Source: Nectonema munidae
Taxonomy: Eukaryota; Nematomorpha; Nectonematoida; Nectonematidae
Direction: 5' to 3'
Length of the DNA: 64,000 nt
Assembly: GCA_030549495.1 (NCBI GenBank)
Contig: JAUIRK010000945.1
Location: forward strand, 1,385,501 to 1,449,500
This document shows positions 1-12,800 of the stretch, in pieces. Position numbers and translations under genes: made by a program. Position 1 is the stretch's first letter. Each line of letters begins with the position of its first letter. The notes beneath the pieces are model-generated. The model was given only the letters and a program-made list of their open reading frames with translations, was not told the DNA's origin and did no database searches.

Positions 1-413
1 CCAATCCAGAGGTTATCGAACTGCAACAACAAAATATCTTTTGGGGCAACGCGATAAAACTTTGGCAAACGTGTGTGTCCATAAAGCCCAGGAGGCAAGT
101 TAACGCCATCTTAAATGTATTTTTGTTCTATAAGTTGGAAAAAAAAATCAAAATTCGGTGAAGATGACAGTAATGTTTTGATGTTCTATTGCCCGGTGCA
201 AAATGCGATATATTCGCTTAATTTTGTTTTGTTCGCACTTATAGACCGTTATGATGTTCACAACATGAAAATCACACTGTTTTGCAGCATTTAAAATAAT
301 TATAGAGCATTTTTGGGAGTATACTAGTGAACTGCGGGTATACTGCAACTGTGAATTTTATCAATGGATATCAATATACTCATATCTGTGGCTTTATATT
401 AATTAAGAATGTA

Positions 414-551
414 TTAACCCATTAAGTCCCAATGTTCCCATTTGGGAACATAAGTAATTTCATCTTCGTCTGCTTTTTTCAATGACTTTGAATATAAATC
501 GTCTGCGTTTTTTTAGATATCGTCTGATTTCTATGGTACTTAATGGGTTAA
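414..551. mobile_element. piggyBac-like MITE, copy 1
   Basis: TTAA on both sides with inverted ends CCCATTAAGT / ACTTAATGGG, total 138 bp. Internal repeated CGTCTG(C) units are shared with the two copies near 59.6-59.95 kb. Confidence 0.75.
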
Positions 552-1343
552 TTAAAAATTAGGAGATTACAAAACGCGACTTCAGTCCGTCTCTCCACAG
601 TCATCATTTTTGGGTCTACGAATCACTCAAATTAAGGATAGAAATTGTAAAAAAAGAGATGATGAAAATATTTTAATTCCATTTTTGTTGATGATATCTT
701 TTTAAGATGTGAAAGTCTGGAAGTAAATTTGAACAATAGCAAGAACTCCAAATACAACATACACACTTCATTTGACTCGTCAATGTTTCACTCAAAGGTA
801 GATTTTTGAGGCTTTCATTTTTTTTAACAAACCTGGCCTATTTTTGCCCACTCTAATTGGATAAAATTGGACTAACTTGCCAAAATTATCGGATATGATT
901 GGCTCAAATACATTCATTTTCAAACATTTCCCTATATTTTATTAAAATAAATGAGATTAACGTAGTTTACCATGTGTAGCTCGTAAACCCGTAATATTTT
1001 AAAACACTAACATTCTTTTGGGGGACTTTTTTCTATCTCCTTAAAGGATATCTTGATGAGGTAATGAAGAAAATAGGGCATACTTTGAAAGTTATATCTG
1101 CCGCAAGAAGTGAAAATTTCTTTATGCAAAGAATACTTCTTGTATTTGGGTAATGCATAAATGAAAATTGAACATATGTGTCATGGACAGTGGACACACA
1201 TGGAATGCATTCACAAGTTTTTCAATTACAAATTATTCAAACAAACTCAAACAATGTTTTTTTGGATAACTTTTTAAAGTTTAGCATAAAATTGTGTCCA
1301 AACAATTTGCATTAGTTCTATTGGATGTTGGATGAATGTTTTC

Positions 1344-1392
<49 letters not shown>
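1344..1392. repeat. (TCAA)n microsatellite
   Basis: About 12 uninterrupted tetranucleotide units. Confidence 0.95.
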
Positions 1393-1393
<1 letters not shown>

Positions 1394-1581
1394 TACACAT
1401 CAAATTACAATCAATTTTGCAGTTTATTCAAAACTTTTGTTTAATAAATTCACTAGCATTACAAAAAATCGACTTTGGTATACAGATGCTATAATATATT
1501 AATCGATACCTTATCATATATAGAGGAAAAAATCATTTCACCCTATTAGTGATGGAATGAGGAGGGGAGGGGGGGGGGCTA

Positions 1582-1925
1582 TAACATTTATTAAAAAAAA
1601 ATTAAATGAATTATCTTATCCTGAAATTCGTGAAATTTCATTGAACTCATTGGCTGTATCGTTTGATTGATGCCATTTTGAAGGTGTAGACAGATCATAA
1701 TACATCCACGTTAAAAACTGTCAATCAATATCAAATGTATTCATTTTTCGAAGTAACATTTATTTAAAAAAAATTAAATGAATTATCTTATCCTGAAATT
1801 TCGTGAAATTTCATTGAACTCATTGTCTGTATCATTTGATTGATGCCATTTTCAAGGTAGATCATAATACATCCACGTTAAAAACTGTCAATCAATATCA
1901 AATGTATTCATTTTTCCAGGTAATT
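1582..1925. repeat. tandem duplication, two units of about 172 bp
   Basis: Units start at 1582 and 1754 with TAACATTTATT and share AATTATCTTATCCTGAAATT, CGTGAAATTTCATTGAACTC, CATCCACGTTAAAAACTGTC with few differences plus a small indel (GTGTAGACAG missing from the second). Confidence 0.9.
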
Positions 1926-3573
1926 TTTGAATCTACCCTTGTAGATAATTCATAACACAATTGAGCACATATGTTAATATGCATTCTCGAAAATTTACAA
2001 TACAAAATACTTTTGAATGCACACAACATATGTATATATATATTTAAAACAAGGCAATATCGTAGTGCTTTCAGGCGATTGGTCTAACTATGATTGTTCT
2101 ACCATCAATCAATCCAATAGGAATTTGAGTAAAGTGAACTCATCCAAAGATACGATTTATCCAGGGATAACGGTCTCTAATGATGATATCTCCTTTCAAA
2201 TTAATGAAATAAAATTTTTTAATATAGTTCTAATTTTTCATTTTAAAAACAAGACATCACATAAATATTTTGTATAAAAGGTATTCAAAAAGTTTTTTCG
2301 CATAAAATAAATTAAAAATAATCTTTGTTCAAAACTAAAAATAATGAGAAAAATGGATCCTTTAATGCTTTATAGGCAAAATTTTATGTAATTAAAAACT
2401 GAAGATAATATAAATAAGTTTAATTAAATTTTAAAAAAATATTAAAAAATAGTTAACTTTCGGAAAACTAAATTGTGAATTAAAAAATTTTAAATATTTT
2501 ATTTTTTGATTAATTCAAAAAAATTTTTTTATTCATTTTTGAATTTTTTTTCGATTTGCTCACAGTTTTAAGTGGAAAAAATTAAATAGACAGATTTTTT
2601 GGAGATAGATAATATTGATTTTCAAATTGCATCACTTAAAAAATTTAATAATGAAATAACCCATTCTTTTCGTAGATCTTACTGCAAGTGTTTCGCACAG
2701 TTATTGTAAAATGAAATTCTGAGATTGTACATCAGTGATTGAAAGATTTTTTTCTTCTTAAAAATGGAAGTTCCTAATGAAATAGGATTAGCTTCAGAGT
2801 TCAAACTTCAGAGTGCTTCTTGGAAACTTCAGAATTCGATCTTGAACTTCTAGGTTTATCAACTTTTGCATTATCCATTATAATTAACCAAGTCATTAGA
2901 ATTCCGTTAGAATCTCAAAGGTGTCACACTCTTAAATTTTTATTCTATAAACATATGTTTTGAAAATCAAAAAATTTTTCCAATTGAAAGTGATTTTTTG
3001 GAAACTTTAGTTTCCTAGAACCAATAATAAAAGGGGAAAACTTTGTTTGCACAATTACGTTGTGCAAAGTTGAAGTAGAATTTTATCAGTTGTGTTATAA
3101 ATTTGTTCTATTTTCTCTTTCCAAGCTTATCCTATTTCGAAAAATTTATTGAAATTTTGATAACGAAAAAAATTTAGTAGCTAAAACAATAAAATAATCC
3201 CTACTCCATTAAGATAAGTTGAGAGAAATAGTTAAGTCAATGTGCATACTCAAATAATAATAATTACCTAAATACTATATGGTGATTGGTAAAATCGGAA
3301 ACATACTTAAAAAAATTTATTCACGTCACACACACAAAACATTGTCTTAACGGCCATATGTTGGTGAGAACGGAGTTAGAGTTCCTTTTTGTGAGGCTAA
3401 TATTTAAATATTAAAATTTTTTATAATGTTCAAATCGAGGAAAAGTATTTTCCAAGTATTGACATAATAATAAGTAGAAAAAGAAGATTTATTAATTATA
3501 TTTGTCATTTAAATTAATAATAATACAATTAAAAAAATATTATGAGAAAAAAATGAAAACTAAGATTTAACAG

Positions 3574-3620
3574 TGGAATAACTACTGCACAAAAAGTCAG
3601 GAATGACCGCTATATGGCAG
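3574..3620 (+). CDS. possible upstream exon of the ATP13A gene
   Basis: A 47-base open segment between an acceptor (tttaacag) and a donor (gtatat). Its phase would join the first confident exon as ...RYMA-E-SYVRY. The fit of phase is the only support. The peptide is not conserved with any ATP13A region I know, so this may be chance. Confidence 0.25.
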
Positions 3621-3815
3621 GTATATCAAAATTATGCACAAAAATGGAACAGTCATAAAGTCAAAATAAAGTATTATACTAAAAATTGAAATTACACATA
3701 TTACAGATAATAAGGAACCTATAACAAAAATTTTTTTATGTCAATTAGTTAACTTTGAGGTACAACGTTTTTACAGGATTTTATCAAAATTTTTAGACTG
3801 ACCTCTATCCTACAG

Positions 3816-3888
3816 AATCCTATGTTCGCTACATCGAAAACCAAAAGCTGAAGTACATTTGGAAAGATGAAAAGTTCATTAAAATTGG
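3816..3888 (+). CDS. ATP13A: ATP13A exon a: RYIxxQKxxYIW region
   Basis: Acceptor 'cctacag', donor 'gtaacc'. Encodes [20 protein letters not shown], matching the cytosolic stretch of ATP13A proteins that reads R-Y-(F/I)-x-H-x-K-x-(R/K)-Y-x-W ahead of the core. Enters in phase 1 and leaves after two bases of a Gly codon. Confidence 0.85.
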
Positions 3889-6800
3889 GTAACCTTTGAG
3901 ATTACTTTTGCAAAGTTTGATATTTACAACGCCTTTTTCATTTTCAATTTAGCAAAATTGAAGATATTTTACATGGAATCAAACTTTCAGAAGCTCAACA
4001 TCTTAGTTCTGAACAATCTCGGCAAAGGTAAATGAACGACATGTCAACATAAGTCTATGTTCAGTATATAAATGAGCACAAAATACAAAATAATACACAA
4101 ACATAGAAAATAAAGCTTATTCACACATATAAACGCACATTTCTTTATATGGCGGAAAGAGGGAAGATTTTATTAGAGAAGATTGAGTGTATATATAATG
4201 TCATGGTAGTGAGAATCACGTATAATTAACAATTAAACCTATAAATTTAATTGGATTTAAATGAGAATTTGGTATGATTGCCACGTATACTCAAAATCAA
4301 TGACAAATGACGATGATATTAGATTTTTTTGAGATTCAATAACCAAATTTTGATAGATATGAGAAATAATAAATTAATGACAAAAGAACTACCAATCATA
4401 ATGCGACAGATATCAATATTTTGCATTTCTAAATTATTGAATTTTATTTAAACAATTTATTCTTTGAAATAATGGCCTGATGTAGTCAATACTTGTCCAA
4501 AAAATTTTTTTGGTTGAATTAAACCTAGTGAAAAAACTATAAGAATTCTGTAAGACAAATTAAAAATGATTTTAGATAAAGTTTCATGTCATTTTTTACC
4601 TTCTTCTTTTTTCCCTACCTCTTTTGCCCGAGTAGGAGAAACATTAAGAATTACACATATGTTATTAGGATCAATGATCTTAGTCTTAGCAAATTTTAGG
4701 TTGAGAATTTTGTAAAAATGGGTCCCTGTTAGAATTTGGAATGGGTAAACGTTAAAAGTTCAAGCCTTTTTTACTTTGTTTTACGCTTTTCGAATGAAAA
4801 TTTCTTGCTTTTCCAAAAATAGACTTCTGTTATATGGGAAAAATTCTCTAAAAATTGATCTGACTCCAATCACCAAGTTACTATTTTTGGAGGTAAGTTT
4901 TTGTTGAAATTTATTTAAAAAAAAAAAAAAAATTATAATTATCAATGATTGCATGTAGGTGCTGAATCCATTCTACATCTTTCAAACATACAGTTGTATC
5001 CTTTGGTTCCTCCAGGACTACTACTTCTTTTCCATATACATAATCATTTTATCCCTGATCTCAGTGATTGTGACAACAAACAAAACCAGAAAGGTAAGCA
5101 CTTTCATGTCCTTATATATTTTTTCACTATGATTCCCATTTCCTTGGAACTCCTTCGCGCATTGATAGAGTTCATTTTTTCCAGCCTTTTTATAACAGTA
5201 TATAAGCTTTGAAGTTGGTGAGTGTTTGGAAATAATTTTTAGATTCAAAAACACTTGATAAAAGTGGCAGAGTCTCATGGCAATGTCGAAGTCAAAAGAG
5301 GAAGAAATCGTAAGTTTAACAACTTTTCTTCTTTCAACTTAGAAAAAAAGCGCAACTCTAAAACATTTTTCCTTTTTTTTTGAAAAAATTATTTTCCAAA
5401 ATGATTTTTATGAAGAATTTTTTTTAAATGTTTTTTTCAATCTAAAAAGTAAATTGAAAACTGGAAGCTGGTATTTGGCGTTTTAAGGCACTTTTCGCTT
5501 TTCAATTTTAAATACTTCCAACTTTTTTCCGCAAATATTTGTAGACGAAATCCCTATTGTGCATTTTAGAATTCAAAGTGATTTCCTCGGAAGATTTAGT
5601 TCCTGGAGACATCATTAAAGTTGCAACATCAGGAAACATCTTTTGCGACGCAGTTTTGCTCAACGGATCAGCCACCGTCAACGAAAGCATGCTTACAGGT
5701 TTTCTCTTTTAATCACAATTCAATTTCAACGATTCAAATGTCAAATTTCGGAAGTAGATGCAAATTATTTCTTCTAAAAATTATAAAAAGCATAAAAAGT
5801 TTAAGATTTTCTTTAAGTATTTTTTTCTTTAAGTTCTTAAAGTCGATAAAATATCAATTAATACTTAATTAACTGGTTGATCAGATTAGAAGATCAGGAG
5901 AGAGATCAGAAGACTTAGAAAAGGCAAATATTCGGATAAAGTTCACTTTCAACTATAGAATTTAATTGTTAATTAAAATCTGCAAAGATATTCTCTAAAA
6001 CTAAGATATTTCTAGTATAACCAAAAAAAAAAGAAAAAGTCCAAAAAAAAAAATCTTTTTTTTGGTTTAAAAGTTTAAAGTTATAACCAAGTGTAATTGA
6101 AAAATGTGTGCTAGAGGGCAAGAAAATTTTTGTGATATGATGTGAATAACTTTTTTTTTTTAAACTTTTTATCGAGTCCATTTTCATCGATCGGATAATA
6201 ATCAATTATTATTATGTGATAAAAATGATTTAATTACTTGACTCTTCAATAAACATCATAGTTATTTCTTCACCACTGGCGTTTTTTCGATAAATTTGTT
6301 ATAAACGCGACAAACTAAAATATGAAAGAAAAAAAAAAGTTGAAAAAAAATGCCGAAGCATTTTTATCCATATCAAATTCCTCTCATCTTCTTTCACAGG
6401 TGAGAGCGTACCAGCAACGAAAACCGCAATTCCTAAAGACCTCATTTACTATGATCCAAAGCTGCACATAAACAACACGCTTTTCAATGGAACATCCATT
6501 CTGCAAATAAAAAAGGATGATGAAGATGAAGTATACGCTCTCGTAATCAAAACAGGTACACCCTCATCTTTAATAAATTTTTATATACTGTACCATACAA
6601 AATGTTTGACAGAGCATAACGAATACATTTTTTTAATCAAACAAAGGCACTCGTAGATTTACTGCTTGTTGTACAGAAGTTTTTTTTTTAAAAAAAAAAG
6701 AACACTTTTTAGCTCTTCCATTTGCACAATCTTTCAGAATAGTTGCGAGATCAATGGCTTTAACAATTTCATTCTTCCGTATTAAACTCTTATAAGGCGA

Positions 6801-9800
6801 AAAAGGCTTTAAATGGTCGGACACTACTTGCTATAACATAAATTGGCTCACATATGGTTAAAACGAACTAATGATGTAACGATTCTAATGACAAAAGTTA
6901 AATCTTGTGAAAAAACGTAAAGAATGCTAAACGACAAATTAAAAATGAATTTAGACTAAATTCTGTCTTCTTCTTTTTTCCCTACCTCTTTTGCCCGAGT
7001 AGGCGATCTGAGTTTTTGAGGCTTTCTTTCTAATTTTCAGTTTTGGAAGCCCAATTATTGAAAACTTTGCTCAGGATGGAGGAGGGCAGGGGAGGTAGAA
7101 ATATTTTTGAAATTTATTAAAATGTAAAATTCTTCTTTTTGAAAACCGTTCTTCTAAATCCTATCAACGATATTTGAAAGGTGAGATTAGTGGATTAGTT
7201 AACACTAATGAAGGGAGATGAACTTGATAAAATAAACATTATTACTGTTTCCTTGATAACAATTGTCATCGATAAAATTTTCTTTGTTTTAGTTTCCCTG
7301 CATTACTGAAACTCGAAAAGGCTTGAATAAGTGTCATTTTTCAGAAGTATAAAAAATAAAAATTTCTTCAACACAATTTTTGTAATCATATTTTTAAGTA
7401 AAATGATAAAACTTAAAAGCAAGATATCATTCAGAACTGAAACTGATATACTTTGCAACAACTAAATGAAAATTCAAAATTAATTAACAATAAAAAAGAG
7501 CAAAATGAACGTAATGCTTGGAGGGCATTGAGAGAAAGATCTAATTTCTATAACTTGGTTAAGGCAAGCATCATTTCATTTCTACAACTACTTAAGAAGC
7601 AAAAAAAAGTTGAAATATTTAAAAATAAATTTAGATGGTGTTAAGTTCAAAGATTGTTCATTTGAACAATACATGGGTTTCATAACTTTTCACATAAATG
7701 CTTTCAATTTATTTAGTTTTATTTTCAAATTTGATTTATAGTAACCATACTGAACTCTTTACTGAACATTTTTAATAAATGATACTGAAATCTAGTAAAT
7801 TTAAGGAAAGTTTCTTTTTTTTCTTTTTTTTTGAGAGACTTTTCTTGATTTTTTTTTAATTATTGAAGTTTTTAGAAATTACTTACTTTTTTAATAGTTT
7901 ATTTTGAAAAAGTCAAAACTATAATTAATATACCTGCCATAACTTTTTACCAATGTTTCTGGTTAGTTACACTTTCAAACTGTTAAACCTAACCAATTCA
8001 TTACTGGATTCTTAGACAAGAACCTTTACTAATTTCTGGAACAATTTTTTTTCCTCGGTGATATATTTCTCTGGTACGACCCCATTTACCATATGGTTTT
8101 ATGTAATGTTGCATATGTGATGTCTCTCTCTCTCCTTTTCTCTTTCAGGCTTTATGACGTTAAAAGGCGAACTAATCCGATCCATTCTTTTTCCGAAAGC
8201 TCTGCCTTTCAAATTTGACACGCACATCTGGAAGTTCATGGCGATTCTCTCTGCTTTAGCTGCTCTCGGTCTAATTTATACGCTCTTTATCATGGTAATT
8301 TTTTTTTTTAATATCCCTTTGTAGTGTCAACATTGATAAAGTTCAATAAAAGTTTTTAAAATGATTTATTTAGCATAAAAAGAAAGTAAAAAAATAGATG
8401 TACCAAAATAAAGGTTTCCTACACAAGTCTAAGTATCTCTTAGAATTTAAAATGATGAGAGATCTAAGATAAATTTGAATTGAGCGTTGTAAACGAAACA
8501 AAAAAAGTGTCAAAGTTCCATTGCGCTAGATTTTCTTCAGGGGATATCTCAATGGTTTGGAGTAAGCGAAAATTCCTCATGATACAAGAGTGTTGTCATG
8601 GATTTGGTCTTCTTTGAATCGATTTTCGATTAGAGTCATAATTTTTTATTGAAAATCAGAATAACTTTTTTATATATATTATTTTTTTAATTTTTTTTAT
8701 ATTTTTTATACTTCGTATAATCAGGACAAGCTTTGTAGGCTTGGCTCACAATTTGGGAGGTGTGCAAATTGAAGTTCGCCTTCAATATCTTTTAGATAAG
8801 AAACGTTTTTGATAAGATTTTAACAGGTGTGTTAGAATTTTTGCGGATTTTTTTCTTCAAAAATTTATCCAACTTTGAAAAATGTATTCTTAAAATGATT
8901 AGTAAAAAACCAAATGAAAATTTAGGATTTAAACGAATGAACAATCACTAGCTCATTAAATCGAAAGTCATTATTTACATATTTAACTTCCCATCGCATC
9001 TTAGAAAAAAATTAAATGCTTTAAACAGTAAAAAAATTTAAATCCCACATTTATTGAATGAAATGAATTGGATTTTCTTTTTCTTTTCCTATTATATAGG
9101 GTTTTAAAAAAATTAAACACTTCAAATTCAGTGTATAAATGCAAATTCACATATGTGATGATCGAAATTTGAATTGTTTACGTGTAGTCCACTAACCTAT
9201 ACAAATGGTCCATATGGGCAGGTGCTTATATATTTATTCTTCCTACCTGCCATCAAAAAACTTTCTACTTTATTAAATGGTAATGGTACCGTAGAGGGTT
9301 TTCACCGAAAAGGCACAATTGCGTCGCTTGTATCGAACTGTGAGAAAAGCAAGCGGGATGGAGGATCGAACCCAAGACCTTGAGTTATCGAATCCAGCAT
9401 CTAACCAACCATACTCATCTAACCAACCAAATAATACGCATCTAACCAACCAATGCATGCTATCATTAAGATACACATTCACAACGCACCAATCAGGACA
9501 GTGATTATACGTGCTCTTGACCTAATCACGATAACGGTGTCGCCAGCACTTCCATTCTCCATGGCCGTTGGAATCATCTTCGCACAGAGTCGCCTCAAAA
9601 AACTCGGCATTTACTGCACCAGTCCGTCCACCATCAATGTAGCTGGAGCATTGAACCTAATCTGCTTTGACAAGGTATTTGATGCACTTTTGCAAGCAAA
9701 AAAGATGTTTACGAAAATTATATACTTTTAGACGGGAACGATCACTGAGAATGGCCTTGATCTCAAGCTGGTGGAACACGTTGACAGCAAAAACAAGTAG

Positions 9801-12800
9801 AGAAATTTAAACATTTTATCTCATTCGATCAAATGTTGATATTTTCCTGCTGACATTGCTGAACACTTTTTTTATTATACCGCATTGAAAGAAATAGAAA
9901 AATGATCATTGAAAATGGCTATTGATGATATTGCCTATGATATGACAGGCCAATCATTGCCAGGAAAACTTTTATTCATGACAAAACAAATTTTTTTATG
10001 TGATTTAACAAACTTAACAAGATTAATTTCTTTACATTTTGATAAAAGAAATATTTTTGTAATTTTATTCTTTGTGTTATTTAAAGCATTTTTCAAAATG
10101 GCGACGGAATAAAGATCTTTTTATCATAAAATTGATCAAATACGTTCGTCACTACACGGAAACGAATCAAAATGGGCTTACTGTATCACAATACTCTTGT
10201 TTCACCATAAAGAAGCATTTCCTTGATATGATTGGCACAAATACAAATGTCAATCATAATAACAGATTCTCGCTTTTACCATAACATATTATTTTTTTTA
10301 CCTTACGTTCATCCTTTTTCACATTAAGTTCGGACTTTTTTATTTTTTGGGGTTTTGCTTTAATTTTTTTAAATTTTTCAGGTGTTTTTTTTTTGCAAAA
10401 TTTTTAGGAAATTAAGTTCTGAATGAATAATTTTAAACTCTAAATGATCATTTTTTGCTTTGATAAATTTTCCACCGTCTTCTCTTTCTTTATTTGCAGT
10501 CTCATAGCGTGTACTCCAACGGCGCACAATCTCCCTCAAGAAATCTTGAATTGCATGATTACATGTCATTCTTTGGTCAAGATTCAAAATGAATTGCTTG
10601 GCGATCCTTTGGATTTGAAGATGTTTAAGTGCACTGAATGGGTATCTCCTATTACTTTTGTGATAAACTTTACACTCTTTCCTATACAGATGCCATTAAT
10701 GTTGGTAGTCGGGTAAGACATTGTGGAAGAAAATATGCGGATTATATACTTGAATTTCAGCATTTAATTAATAAAAAAGTTAAAACCTCAATTGTGTATA
10801 TTTACGCATTTTAATACAAATGTTAGCTTTTATCCTCTAACACTTCTAGGACCAATGTGAGACACTAATGCTGTAAGAATTAAGAATCCTTTCAAAAAGA
10901 AGCAGATAATAATAATAATTAGTCTTGAAAGTTCTGTTTTTCAGATGCTTAAAACCCATTAAATCTGAGAAAAAGAAGGCAATATTATGTAATCTCGTCA
11001 TCAAATAACGTTTAGAATCAGAATTTTGAAGAGAGAGAGAAAGAGAGAGAGATCGCCTTGGAACTGATTCGCTTGACGCAGTCGATTTCTTCATTTTTTA
11101 TGCACTTTTATATCAAATTACTCGGTGTTGTCTCGTTTTTCTCGTATCTCAAGGAATCGTCTTCGTCATTTAACTAACTACAAGGGCTTTGAAAATTAAA
11201 CTTCTGTTTTTCTTTCAAAATGAATTTTAACTGTAACTTAATAAAGCAGATGATTTTTATTTTATCGGATACTTATTGGTGTTGTCCACATTAAAACTCA
11301 CTCTTGGATCTAATGGATCATCTAATATACTCATTTCCTTAAACTTTATGTGAATACTGTTTCAATGCACAACTTTACTATCCTTGGTAATGAAAATACT
11401 ATTGGATCATGGTAAATTAACTGTTTTAGTAATAGATTAAGTTTTAATGTGGTAAAAGATTTCACTGAAAAATCATTTTAAAAACTTTTTTCAGTTCTCT
11501 ATGTACATTAGCATATCATTCAAATATTAGTATTGCTGACATAACAGAAAAATATTCTAAACTACTATATTGATAGTTTTTGCCACATTTTATTGATTTC
11601 TATAGTTGTGAAATTACCTTATCTTATTTTAAGTGTTTTTGGATAAGTATACAATATTTTCCATCTTCACAATATGTTCTTCCTCTCTATTCCCATTATC
11701 CTATACAAATTGGGTGAAATGAATATTTTAAGTTGAAATGCATTTTTCTTCATCATCATCTTCTTCTTTTTCTTCTATTTTTTTTTGGATGCGTCACTTC
11801 TTTTTGCAGGATATCTGCCTCGAAAAGCCGAATCAACTCGATAAAAACTTCGCAATTCACACCGAAAGAATCTTTGTTCCCAAAGCATCTTGCAGAGTAA
11901 TGCTTTATCTTTCTTTTTTCTTATCTTATTAAATTAATTCACAAAAAATTGTTAAAAGTAAAATTATTTGATGCAAAAATTATTTTTTATCCAATATATT
12001 TCTGTTTATTTTATCTTTTCGAATGCTGAACTTTCAAAAAGACTAAAAATAATAATTGATATAATTGAAGTGCTGGAATTGGATCCCAGGCATTAAATTA
12101 ATTTTACTATAGACAAGATTTGGATGTGCCACTTCTGAATCAATTCTAGGTCAACTTCTTAAAAATTTTAACACTTCTAGCGTTGAAGTAATTTATGAAG
12201 ATGGATTAAGAAAGTTGAATTTAGCAATGCAAAAATATGCAAGGTGTAACAGCAAAAAGTATCGACACACAGACACATATTTTAGCACACATATGTAGCA
12301 AAAGGCCTATCAAGATGTCATACTATTTTAAACTATAATAATAATTAGACGCATATTCTGGAAATCTATGTTGAAATCGCTCAAAATTCACATACACTTC
12401 TTACATGATCATTTTTGCGTCGATTTGTGCAACGGAATTTGTATTAAAATTCTTACCTTGCTTCTTTTTTCTCCTTTCATATGTCATGTTTTTCAAGCCT
12501 TAACAAACACATCTTCTAAACATTTTTGATATATATATATATAAGTATATGCTATATGAATTAAAATTACTTAATTTATCTTTGGCAAGTAATGAAATTG
12601 GTTGTTTAGTTTTTTATTCAATAAACATGATTAATGATATACTTGGTGTCTTTAAAACGAATCAATATTTTATCTTTTTTTTTGTTCTTGCAGGGAAGTT
12701 CGGCGTTGGCGATATTGAAGCAATTTCCATTTTCCTCAAATCTGCAAAGGATGTCCGTGCTTGTGACAGATGAGAAGCAGGCAGACATGACTTTATACGT

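Larger units (their letters stand above)
1..3573. other. upstream region of the ATP13A gene, no confident gene
   Basis: Holds the MITE at 414, the (TCAA)n tract and the 172 bp duplication. Bases 1-100 are coding-like in composition: frame 3 reads NPEVIELQQQNIFWGNAIKL and stays open past 100. Bases 2050-2220 have an 86-codon frame (from 2017) and 2764-2850 has a short frame MEVPNEIGLASEFKLQ. None matches an ATP13A N-terminus, so they are left unassigned. Confidence 0.5.

Noticed and set aside
148-348. 66-codon minus-strand frame in the first 350 bp
   Set aside because: No motif or conserved residue pattern; typical random frame of this sequence.
2017-2277. 86-codon frame as an N-terminal ATP13A exon
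   Set aside because: No hydrophobic head segment and no match to family N-termini; splice phase cannot be tied to the next exon.
7453-7644. 63-codon Lys/Asn-rich plus-strand frame
   Set aside because: Located in an ATP13A intron; composition reflects A-rich sequence with no homology.
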